In this document: positions 34,921 to 41,597 of the stretch, one piece after another | Position numbering within the stretch: position 1 is the first letter of the stretch | Layout of the letters: every line of letters begins with the position of its first letter | Translations under genes and position numbers: made by a program | The notes under the pieces: model-generated | Database searches by the model: none | The model's input: the letters and a program-made list of their open reading frames with translations, nothing else | Told to the model about the DNA's origin: nothing | NCBI RefSeq assembly: GCF_026341815.1 | Contig: NZ_JAPENX010000002.1 | Location: forward strand, 620,001 to 684,000 | Source: Streptomyces sp. NBC_00572 | GTDB lineage: Bacteria > Actinomycetota > Actinomycetes > Streptomycetales > Streptomycetaceae | Length of the DNA stretch: 64,000 nucleotides | Reading direction: 5' to 3'

Positions 34921-35958
34921 ATGAACCCGAGCACGATTTCGCGGGTGGTCGTCACCGGCGCCACCGGCAACGTGGGCACCAGTCTGGTACGGCTCCTGGC
35001 GCGCGAACCGCGCGTCGGCTCGGTCCTGGGACTGGCCCGGCGCCGTCCGGGACTCGAACTCCCGGGGGTGGAGTGGGCCGAGGTGGATCTGTCCCGCGAG
35101 GGGGACGAGCCCCTGCTCGCGCAGCACGTCGCCGACGCGGACGCCGTGGTGCACCTGGCCTGGCGGTTCGGGCCGACCCACGACCCGGTGGAGACCTGGC
35201 GGACCAACGTCCTCGGTTCGGTGCGCGTGTTCGACGCCGTCGCGGCGGCGCGGGTGCCCGTCCTGGTGTACGCCTCCTCGGTGGGGGCGTACTCTCCGGG
35301 CCCGGCGGGCGGTGCGCCGGTGTCCGAGGCGTGGCCGACGCACGGCTGGCCGGGGGCCGCGTACACCCGGGAGAAGGCCTACCTGGAGCGGGTCCTGGAC
35401 ACGTTCGAGCGGGACCATCCGATGATCCGGGTGGTCCGGATGCGGCCGGCCTTCCTGTTCAAGGAGGAGTCGGCGAGCGGGCAGCGGCGGATCTTCGCGG
35501 GGCGCTTCTTCCCCGGACAGCTGATGCGGCCCGATCTGCTGCCGCTGCTCCCGGAGTTCGACGGGCTCCGCTTCCAGGTCCTGCACACCGAGGACGCGGC
35601 CGCCGCGTACGGGCAGGCGCTGCTGCGGGACGTCCGTGGCGCGTTCAACCTGGCTGCCGAGCCGGTGATCGACGCCGCGGTCCTGGGCGAACTGCTGGAC
35701 GCCAAGCCGGTACGCGTACCGGCGGGCGCGGTCCGGGGCGCCCTGTCGGCCGCTTGGCGCCTCAGACTGGCCCCGGCCTCCCCCGGCCTCTTCGACGCGC
35801 TGCGGCACATGCCGCTGCTCGCGACGGAACGGGCGCGCCGGGACCTCGCATGGGAGCCGACGAGGACGTCCCTGGAGGCCCTGGAGGCATTCCTCCGCGG
35901 GGTCCGCGCGGGCGCGGGCGACGATACGGGCCCCCTGGCGGGCCACCGCATCGGCTGA
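34921..35958 (+). CDS. NAD-dependent epimerase/dehydratase (extended SDR)
   Basis: A 345-residue Rossmann enzyme with the cofactor motif VVVTGATGNVGTSLVRLL, DAVVHLAWRFGP, and VYASSVGAYSPGP followed by the YxxxK motif as YTREKAYLERVL. An FNLAAEPVI block is typical of NAD-dependent sugar epimerase/dehydratase-like SDRs with nonsugar substrates as well. ATG 34921 directly follows GGAGAC, with GGAGGGTCGGAG further upstream. It is a single gene without an obvious partner. The glycan cluster is 13 kb away, so no pathway link is claimed. Confidence 0.85.
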   Translation: MNPSTISRVVVTGATGNVGTSLVRLLAREPRVGSVLGLARRRPGLELPGVEWAEVDLSREGDEPLLAQHVADADAVVHLAWRFGPTHDPVETWRTNVLGSVRVFDAVAAARVPVLVYASSVGAYSPGPAGGAPVSEAWPTHGWPGAAYTREKAYLERVLDTFERDHPMIRVVRMRPAFLFKEESASGQRRIFAGRFFPGQLMRPDLLPLLPEFDGLRFQVLHTEDAAAAYGQALLRDVRGAFNLAAEPVIDAAVLGELLDAKPVRVPAGAVRGALSAAWRLRLAPASPGLFDALRHMPLLATERARRDLAWEPTRTSLEALEAFLRGVRAGAGDDTGPLAGHRIG

Positions 35959-36071
35959 CACGGGGGGGCGTGACCCGGGGCCGTGACCCCGCGCCACGCG
36001 CCGTACATCAGAGGCCGTGCCCTCGTGCCACGCGTCGTGCGTCCGGCGCCGCCGCGTGCGCGCGTCCCGTG

Positions 36072-36932
36072 TCAGTGGGCCGGTGTCGGCCAGTCGACGA
36101 GGCGGATCGCCGCTCCTGCGGCTTCGCGGCCCCGGCAGTGGGCGCGGTGGCGGCGCATGAGGCCTTCGATGTCCAGGCGGCGGGCGAACTCGGGGCGCGC
36201 CGCGAGGCGGCGGGCGTAGGCCCACAGGGCGGGGTATCCGGCGACCCGGTCCATCGCGGCGGCGTCCAGGTGCCAGCGGTGGACGGTGTCGAGCTGGACC
36301 AGGGTGACCCCTACCTGCACGTCGGCCGCCGTCGGTGCGTCGCCGAGGACGTACGGGTGGCGGGCCAGGCGGCGTTCCAGCGAGCCGAGGGCGGCGAAGA
36401 GGACCGTGAGGGGGTCGCGGTGGGCGGCCTCGCCGTCGAGGCCGAGCTCCCCCGCCCGCTGGGCGGCCCGGTTGATGCTCCGCTCGCACAGGTCGGCGAT
36501 GGCCTCGATCTCGTCCCGGCGCTCCTCGGGCAGCAGTTCGGGTCCTTCGCCGCGGAAGCGGAGGGCGAGGTCCCGGAGGATGTCGGGGACGTGCGTGCTG
36601 ACGATCCGTCCGGTCCATCCGTCGCTCAGGACGGGTGCGGCGGCCGGCCCGGCGTAGAGGTGTGCGCTCGCCTCGTACAGCGGGCGGAGGACGGCGTATC
36701 CGCCGTCGGGCGTGTCGGGGGTCTCGGGCAGTACGGAGAGCGGGAGCGTGTCGTCGAGGCCGAGGAGGCTGTGGGTCAGGGCGATGCTCAGACAGCCGGG
36801 GTCGTACGGCGCGACATGGAGGCGGTAGCGGTGCGGTACGGCGTAGTGGCCGCTGTGCACGTCGCGGCCGATCCGGCCGCGGAAGGCGGGCACGGCGGAG
36901 GCGGGCAGCAGCGAGGACGGAACGACGGACAT
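36072..36932 (-). CDS. Glutathione S-transferase-like / glutathionyl-hydroquinone reductase-like protein
   Basis: A 286-residue protein of the ECM4/YqjG-like GST group, which uses thiols to reduce (hydro)quinone conjugates. HYAVPHRYRLHVAPYDPGCL resembles the thioredoxin-like active-site region, with Cys in DPGCL. The C-terminal helical domain has SLERRLARHPYVLGDAPTAA followed by DVQVGVTLVQLDTVHRWHL. Actinomycetes lack glutathione and use mycothiol, so the actual thiol partner is uncertain. ATG 36932 has AAGGGAG 5 nt upstream. A Cys-containing leader-like ORF lies about 170 bp upstream on the same strand. Confidence 0.78.
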   Translation of the reverse strand: MSVVPSSLLPASAVPAFRGRIGRDVHSGHYAVPHRYRLHVAPYDPGCLSIALTHSLLGLDDTLPLSVLPETPDTPDGGYAVLRPLYEASAHLYAGPAAAPVLSDGWTGRIVSTHVPDILRDLALRFRGEGPELLPEERRDEIEAIADLCERSINRAAQRAGELGLDGEAAHRDPLTVLFAALGSLERRLARHPYVLGDAPTAADVQVGVTLVQLDTVHRWHLDAAAMDRVAGYPALWAYARRLAARPEFARRLDIEGLMRRHRAHCRGREAAGAAIRLVDWPTPAH

Positions 36933-37104
36933 GCTTCTCCCTTGGGGTGCTCGGTGCTGGGTCGTGGCGGCGCGTGACACGGCGCCGGTCGCGGCAGCGC
37001 GACGGCGGCACCGGCCGAACGGGGCCCGGAGGCAGCAGAGGTACGGGAAGAGGAGGAGACGGGCGCGGCGCCCGCGGGGCGGCGGCCTCTCGGCGAACGG
37101 GCCC

Positions 37105-37188
37105 TCAGCGGGCGGGGTGACCCACCCGGTGGGAACCGCGACTCGCCGCGCTGCAGACGCGCAGCAGATCGATGTGGCGGCGGGACGT
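37105..37188 (-). other. Leader-peptide-like ORF with non-canonical start (sulfur/Cys attenuator type)
   Basis: The minus strand encodes TSRRHIDLLRVCSAASR, which matches the common actinobacterial 'RRHIDLxRV..A' putative leader peptides found ahead of sulfur-metabolism genes, and continues GSHRVGHPAR to a TGA at 37105-37107. The expected initiator position is ACG (37186-37188); a CTG is three codons upstream (37195-37197), and no ATG, GTG or TTG is in frame. It lies 172 bp before the GST gene. It may be a decayed leader or one with a rare start. The rest of 36933-37363 shows no gene. Confidence 0.5.
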
Positions 37189-37354
37189 GAGGGGCAGGGG
37201 GCGCGGGAGGGGTGCGGCGAGTGAGGTGTCCCGCCGACCGTTGCGTCCCATGGTTCCCTACCTGTTCGCTCGGTTTCCCCGCCCTTGAGTGTCCGACCGG
37301 CCATGTGCGGCGTCAAGGGTGCGGTACGGGCCTCCTCCCGGAAGCGTGCGGAAT

Positions 37355-37372
37355 AATGCGCGCATGCGCATT
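37355..37372. promoter_or_regulatory. Inverted repeat across the Rrf2 start codon
   Basis: AATGCGC (37355-37361) and GCGCATT (37366-37372) are exact complements separated by 4 nt, and the Rrf2 ATG (37364) lies within the repeat. The site could be an autoregulatory operator overlapping the start, or an mRNA hairpin that occludes initiation. No Shine-Dalgarno precedes this ATG, which suggests a leaderless or very short-leader transcript. Confidence 0.4.
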
Positions 37373-37819
37373 TCAGCCAGGGCCGATTACGCGGTGCGTG
37401 CCGCCCTCCAGCTCGCCGCCGCCCAGGACGCGGGTCCGCTGAAGGCGGAGGCCATCGCCGAGGGCCAGGGCATTTCGCACAAGTTCCTCGAAGGCATCCT
37501 GGGGGACATGCGCAAGGGCGGTCTGGTGCAGAGCCAGCGCGGCGGCAACGGAGGCTACTGGCTGGCCAGGCCCGCGGAGTCGATCTCGGTCGCGGAGGTC
37601 ATCCGCTGCGTCGACGGCCCGCTGGTCTCCGTCCGCGGCGAGCGGCCGCCGGACCTGTCGTACACCGGTCCGGCCGAGTCGCTGCTCACCCTGTGGATCG
37701 CGCTGCGGGCCGGCGTCCGCGAGGTGCTCTCGGTCTCGCTCGCGGAGGTGGCGGCGGCCGAACTGCCGGACGGAATCGTCGCGCTCGCGGACGACCCGGA
37801 GGCCTGGACCAATCCCTGA
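37364..37819 (+). CDS. Rrf2-family transcriptional regulator (no Fe-S ligands)
   Basis: A 151-residue winged-helix regulator: MRISARADYAVRAALQLAAA at the N-terminus, EGQGISHKFLEGILGDMRKG as the recognition helix region, and QRGGNGGYWLARPAESISVA as the wing. Only one Cys is present (in EVIRCVDG), so it lacks the three-cysteine cluster of IscR/NsrR and resembles CymR-type Rrf2 proteins that sense cysteine metabolism through partner enzymes. It lies 160 bp before an SfnB-like sulfur-acquisition oxidoreductase whose promoter carries a long dyad, and diverges from the GST gene. This supports a sulfur-status regulator. Confidence 0.85.
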   Translation: MRISARADYAVRAALQLAAAQDAGPLKAEAIAEGQGISHKFLEGILGDMRKGGLVQSQRGGNGGYWLARPAESISVAEVIRCVDGPLVSVRGERPPDLSYTGPAESLLTLWIALRAGVREVLSVSLAEVAAAELPDGIVALADDPEAWTNP

Positions 37820-37933
37820 GCGCGGTCGGGCAACCGCCCGCGACCTGCGTCGACTTGACCCGGTCTCACACACCAAGACGACCCTGTCCAGCTTACGGAC
37901 GCCCCTTGGGGCGACGCACCCACCTCTGCCACT

Positions 37934-37965
37934 ATCCCTACTATTCCAGTGGGGATACTAGGGAT
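37934..37965. promoter_or_regulatory. 32-bp dyad, candidate Rrf2 operator of the SfnB-like gene
   Basis: The segment from ATCCCTACTAT (37934) to ATACTAGGGAT (ending 37965) is a dyad with 12 of 16 positions paired, including seven perfect outer pairs. It ends 14 bp before the GTG of the acyl-CoA-dehydrogenase-like gene. It is clearly AT-richer than its surroundings and the right arm contains a TACTAG-type -10. The adjacent Rrf2 gene is the obvious candidate binder. The size fits Rrf2 dimer sites. Confidence 0.6.
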
Positions 37966-37978
37966 CATGTGAGGTGAC

Positions 37979-39343
37979 GTGAGTACGCCGAGGAAATCGC
38001 CGAAGAGACCAGCGATACGCACCACCTCCGCAGCGGCCGACCGGATCGCCGACCGCCCGGTCGACCGGCCCGTCGACCGGACCGCCGACGACGAGATCTG
38101 GCCCCGCGTCACCCGCGAACTCGCCGACGACCTCGCCGTCGACGCCCTCGCCAGGGACCGGGCCGGCAAGGCGCCGTTCGACGAGGTCGCCCGGCTCCAG
38201 GAGGCCGGCCTTCCCGCCCTGTTGACGGCCCCGGGAACGAACCGCCGGGGCGCCGACTGGCCGGCCGCGTGTGCGGTCGTACGGGAGATCTCCGCCGCCG
38301 ACAGTTCGGTGGGCGAACTCCTCGCCCACCACTACGCCCTGTCCTGGAGCAGCCGCTTCTTCGACGGCCCCGCGCGGGACGCGGGCACCCCCCTCGCGAA
38401 CGGCCTCCCCCTCGACGTCCGCACGGCCGAGGAACACTGGCTGCTCGCCGGCGGCGTCGAACCGCCGCGCAACGAGGCCGGCCCCGGCCTCACGCTCTCC
38501 CCGGCCGACTCCGGCGGTGGCTGGATACTCGACGGGAGCCGTACCTTCGCCTCCGCCGTGACGGTCGCCGACCGGCTCGTCGTCGGGGCCCGACCCGGCG
38601 GCAGCGGTGACCTGTTCGTCGTCCTGGTGGACCCGGCCGGACCCGGGGTGTTCACCGACGCCGGGGCCGAGCGGGTCGGGCAGCGGCTCGCCGGCGCGGG
38701 CACCGTCACGTTCGACCGGGTCCCGGTACCGCCTGAGGACGTGCTGGGATCGCTCCCCCACGACGAACACGCCGTCGCCCCCTACTCCACCCTCGCCCCA
38801 CTGGCCCTGCGCCTGCTCCTGGTCCACGTCGGGCTCGGCATAGCCGAGGGTGCGCTCGCCGAGGCCCGGGACATCAGCCGCGCCGGCCAGTCCGGACCCG
38901 CGCCGACGGGCGGGACGGGAGGCCCCACGGACGGTGCGCCACCGGTCGGCGCGGGGGACGATCCGTACCTCCTCCTCGCCTACGGGGAACTGGCGACGGC
39001 CGCGCACGCCGCCGCCGTGGTGGTGGAGCGGGCGACGGACGCCCTGGCCCACGGGCTGCTCGGCGCCTGGTCGCTGGGCGTGGAGGAACGGGCCGACATC
39101 GCCGTCCTGGTGGCGGCGGCCGAGACGGTCGCCGGCCGGGCGGCCGTGCACATCACCACCCGCATCCTCGAAATCGTCGACGGTACGGCGGGCGCCGACG
39201 CCCGCTCCGGCGGTCCGGGCTTCGACCGTTTCTGGCGCAACGCGCGCGCACTCACCGCCCCCACCCAGGCGGCGCACCGGCTCCGCGACATCGGGGACCA
39301 CTACCTCAACGGCACCCACGCACGGCTCACCCTGCTGGCCTGA
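37979..39343 (+). CDS. Acyl-CoA-dehydrogenase-fold flavoprotein (SfnB/DszC-like)
   Basis: A 454-residue flavin-dependent enzyme of the acyl-CoA dehydrogenase superfamily, in the branch that includes SfnB/DszC-type sulfur-acquisition monooxygenases. N-terminal helices (FDEVARLQEAGLPALLTAPG) lead to REISAADSSVGELLAHHYAL and a GWILDGSRTFASA beta-domain block. The C-terminal helical domain has RILEIVDGTAGADA and FDRFWRNARALTAPTQAAHR followed by LRDIGDHYLNG, typical of DszC/SfnB. GTG 37979 has AGGTG upstream. A ~25-residue Arg/Asp repeat (DRPVDRPVDR) precedes the domain. Context (Rrf2, dyad, GST) suggests release or use of organosulfur compounds. A flavin reductase is not adjacent. Confidence 0.8.
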   Translation: MSTPRKSPKRPAIRTTSAAADRIADRPVDRPVDRTADDEIWPRVTRELADDLAVDALARDRAGKAPFDEVARLQEAGLPALLTAPGTNRRGADWPAACAVVREISAADSSVGELLAHHYALSWSSRFFDGPARDAGTPLANGLPLDVRTAEEHWLLAGGVEPPRNEAGPGLTLSPADSGGGWILDGSRTFASAVTVADRLVVGARPGGSGDLFVVLVDPAGPGVFTDAGAERVGQRLAGAGTVTFDRVPVPPEDVLGSLPHDEHAVAPYSTLAPLALRLLLVHVGLGIAEGALAEARDISRAGQSGPAPTGGTGGPTDGAPPVGAGDDPYLLLAYGELATAAHAAAVVVERATDALAHGLLGAWSLGVEERADIAVLVAAAETVAGRAAVHITTRILEIVDGTAGADARSGGPGFDRFWRNARALTAPTQAAHRLRDIGDHYLNGTHARLTLLA

Positions 39344-39499
39344 CGGCACTCCCGGCGCCGCCGGAGGGGAGACGAAGGGACGGACGGACCGGCATGTCGG
39401 GACGTACGGCCCTCTCCTCCGGCGACCGAAGGGCCCAAGCTGGGAGGGGAGGGTCCGGCCGCCCGGCGGGCCCGACACCGCACCCACGGAGGCAGCCTG

Positions 39500-40372
39500 A
39501 TGAGTCGTGAGATCGTCGCAGGAGTGGACGGATCCCCGGAGAGTCTCGCCGCGGCGGACTGGGCCGCCCGCGAGGCCCTCCACCGGGGGCTCCCGCTACG
39601 GCTCGCGCACGCGTGGCGCTGGGAACCGATCGACCTGCCCCTGGTCCAGAACCGCGCGACCCAGGAACGCGCCGCGGACGCGGTCCTGCGCGAGGCGGAG
39701 GCCACGATCGCCGCCCGCTATCCGGAGCTCGCCCTCACGGCCGAGGTGCTGGTCGACACACCGGTCGCCGCGCTCCTCGGCGCCGAGGAGCGGGCCGAGA
39801 TGCTCGTGCTCGGCTCGCGCGGACACGGGGCCGTGGCCGGATTCCTGCTCGGCTCGCACGGACAGCGGATCATCGCCGCCGCCACCGGCCCCGTGGTGGC
39901 CGTCCGGTCCCGCGACGGCGAGCCGGCCGAACCGCCCACCGGACACGTGCTCGTCGGACAGCTCGGCAGCGCGGAGGACAGCGCCGCCGTGCTCGGCTTC
40001 GCCTTCGGGACGGCCGCCGCCCGCGGGGCCTCCGTACGGGCCGTGCGCGCGTGGAGCCTGCCTCCGCTGTACGCGTACAGCCCGGCCTCCATGCGGCTCG
40101 CCGACGAGGCCGGCGGGCTCGTCCCGTACGAGGAGAAGGCGCTGCGCGAGGCCCTCGCGCCCTGGCGCAAGCGCTACCCGGACGTGCCGGTCACCGAGCA
40201 CGTCGAGCTGGGCAGCGCCGGCCAGGTGCTGCTCTCCGCCTCGGGGGCGGCCCAGCTCCTGGTGGTCGGCCGACGGGCCAAGCGCGGGACCGTCGGGCCG
40301 CGCATCGGTTCCGTCGCGCACGCGGCGCTGCACCTCGCGCCCTGTCCGGTGGCGGTCGTTCCGCAGGGCTGA
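39500..40372 (+). CDS. Universal stress protein (two UspA domains)
   Basis: A 290-residue tandem USP. Domain 1 (residues ~3-140) begins EIVAGVDGSPESLAAADWAA and ends with the ATP-binding GSRGHGAVAGFLLGSHGQRI. Domain 2 (~150-288) ends VVGRRAKRGTVGPRIGSVAH and CPVAVVPQG. Both keep GxxG-type nucleotide-binding motifs, so ATP binding is likely. ATG 39500 has GGAGG about 7 nt upstream. It is a single gene, possibly under dormancy or hypoxia control as in other actinomycetes, but no DosR-type box was identified. Confidence 0.9.
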   Translation: MSREIVAGVDGSPESLAAADWAAREALHRGLPLRLAHAWRWEPIDLPLVQNRATQERAADAVLREAEATIAARYPELALTAEVLVDTPVAALLGAEERAEMLVLGSRGHGAVAGFLLGSHGQRIIAAATGPVVAVRSRDGEPAEPPTGHVLVGQLGSAEDSAAVLGFAFGTAAARGASVRAVRAWSLPPLYAYSPASMRLADEAGGLVPYEEKALREALAPWRKRYPDVPVTEHVELGSAGQVLLSASGAAQLLVVGRRAKRGTVGPRIGSVAHAALHLAPCPVAVVPQG

Positions 40373-40388
40373 AAGGGTGCGATACGGG

Positions 40389-40420
40389 TTGACGCGCGAG
40401 GTTGACGCGTCATGTTGACG
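40389..40420 (+). repeat. Three TTGACG hexamers at exact 13-bp spacing
   Basis: TTGACG occurs at 40389, 40402 and 40415, forming a 13-bp direct repeat (TTGACGCGCGAGG, TTGACGCGTCATG, TTGACGAGGAGTG). It lies 28 bp before the ECF-like element of the CAP gene and just after the universal stress gene. It may bind an activator or provide alternative -35 hexamers. Confidence 0.5.
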
Positions 40421-40447
40421 AGGAGTGTCGGGGTGGCCGGGGCCGGA

Positions 40448-40479
40448 AAGTGTTACCGCCGTCGCCCCGGTGGCTCTCC
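40448..40479 (+). promoter_or_regulatory. ECF-type bipartite promoter candidate of the CAP gene
   Basis: AAGTGTTA (40448-40455), 16 nt, then GGCTCTCC (40472-40479), ending 45 nt before the ATG of the CAP-domain gene. The same two blocks with the same 16-nt spacing occur upstream of the sigma-CAP fusion gene (43215-43184, minus strand). The shape, with a conserved upstream block and a TCTC-like downstream block, is that of an ECF sigma promoter. Confidence 0.6.
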
Positions 40480-40523
40480 CAGCGCCGGCCCGTCCGGCGA
40501 CCACGGCGAGAGAGCGGAGCTCC

Positions 40524-41582
40524 ATGCGGTACCACGACCGCCCCGGTCACCCCGAAGACCCTGAACACACCGCGTACCTCCACGACGTCGTACGGGGCTT
40601 CGCCGACGATCCCGTCGCGGACGAGGACCCGGCGGCGCGCGCGAGCGGGCGTCATCGCAAGGGCGGCGGGGCGAGACGGCGACCGCGCAGGCCGTCCTTC
40701 CGCACCGCCGTCACCCTCGCCGGGGCCGCGGCCGCCGTCCTGACGGTGGCCACCGGGGTGTACGTGGCCTCCCCCGGCAGCGGTGACAGGACCCCCGCCC
40801 CCTCGGCCGCGGAGCCGGTCGGGGCATCGGTCGCGCAGACGGTCACCGGGTCGGTCGCGGAAGCCGTGGCGGAACCCGCCGCGCCTTTGGGCTCTCCCGA
40901 CACCGTCTCCAAGGCCGCCGTACGGGAGGCACGGCCGACCTCCCCCACGCTGTCGTCACCCTCGACCGCGCCCACGCCCTCCTCTCGTACGGCGAGAACG
41001 ACGGCGGTCGGCTCCGCGGCCCCCGAGTCCCGGCCGGAGACACCTCCGAAGGCGGAGTCGGAGCGGCAGCGGGACGAGGCGCGACGGCCCGGACAGTCCC
41101 GGGAACAGCGGCAAGGGCAGGAGCAGCGGGGCGGGGCGCCCGCGGCCGAGGCCCCCGCGGCGGAGGCTCGGGCGGGGAGGGCGCCGGCGGGAAAGGTCTC
41201 GCGTTTCGTCCACGATGTCATCGCGCTCGCCAACGCCGAGCGGGAGAAGGCCGGCTGCGGACCGCTGCACACCGAGAACCAGCTGCGGACCGCCGCCCAG
41301 GGGCACGCCGACGACATGTCCGCCCGCGACTACTACGAGCACGACAGTCCGGAGGGCCGTGACGCGGGCGACCGGATGAGCGGCGCCGGGTACGTGTGGT
41401 CGACCTGGGGGGAGAACATCCACCGCGGGCCGACGACCCCCGCCCGGGCGATGGAGGACTGGATGGACAGCCCCGGCCACCGGGCGAACATCCTCAACTG
41501 CTCCTTCAAGGACATCGGCGTCGGGGTGACGCTCACCGCCAACGGCCCCTGGTGGGTGCAGAACTTCGGCGCCAGGCGCTGA
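40524..41582 (+). CDS. CAP/SCP-domain protein, membrane anchored
   Basis: A 352-residue protein with a basic cytoplasmic N-terminus (RHRKGGGARRRPRR), one transmembrane helix (~residues 60-79), a long Pro/Ser/Thr/Glu-rich extracellular linker, and a C-terminal CAP (SCP/PR-1) domain from about residue 228: VIALANAEREKAGCGPLHTE, AQGHADDMSARDYYEHDSPE, YVWSTWGENIHRG and DSPGHRANILNCSFKDIGVG. The His and Glu residues of the CAP cavity are kept. ATG 40524 has GGAG 4 nt upstream. It is convergent with the sigma-CAP gene, and the two share the CAP domain and a promoter-like element, so joint regulation is likely. Biochemical role unknown. Confidence 0.85.
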   Translation: MRYHDRPGHPEDPEHTAYLHDVVRGFADDPVADEDPAARASGRHRKGGGARRRPRRPSFRTAVTLAGAAAAVLTVATGVYVASPGSGDRTPAPSAAEPVGASVAQTVTGSVAEAVAEPAAPLGSPDTVSKAAVREARPTSPTLSSPSTAPTPSSRTARTTAVGSAAPESRPETPPKAESERQRDEARRPGQSREQRQGQEQRGGAPAAEAPAAEARAGRAPAGKVSRFVHDVIALANAEREKAGCGPLHTENQLRTAAQGHADDMSARDYYEHDSPEGRDAGDRMSGAGYVWSTWGENIHRGPTTPARAMEDWMDSPGHRANILNCSFKDIGVGVTLTANGPWWVQNFGARR

Positions 41583-41597
41583 GCACCGCCCCGGTCG

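Noticed and set aside
37820..37977. Second leader peptide (CVDLTRSHTPRRPC) before the SfnB-like gene
   Set aside because: No start codon or stop close enough to give a short peptide. The VDL match alone is weak, and the frame is a continuation of a long shadow of the Rrf2 gene.
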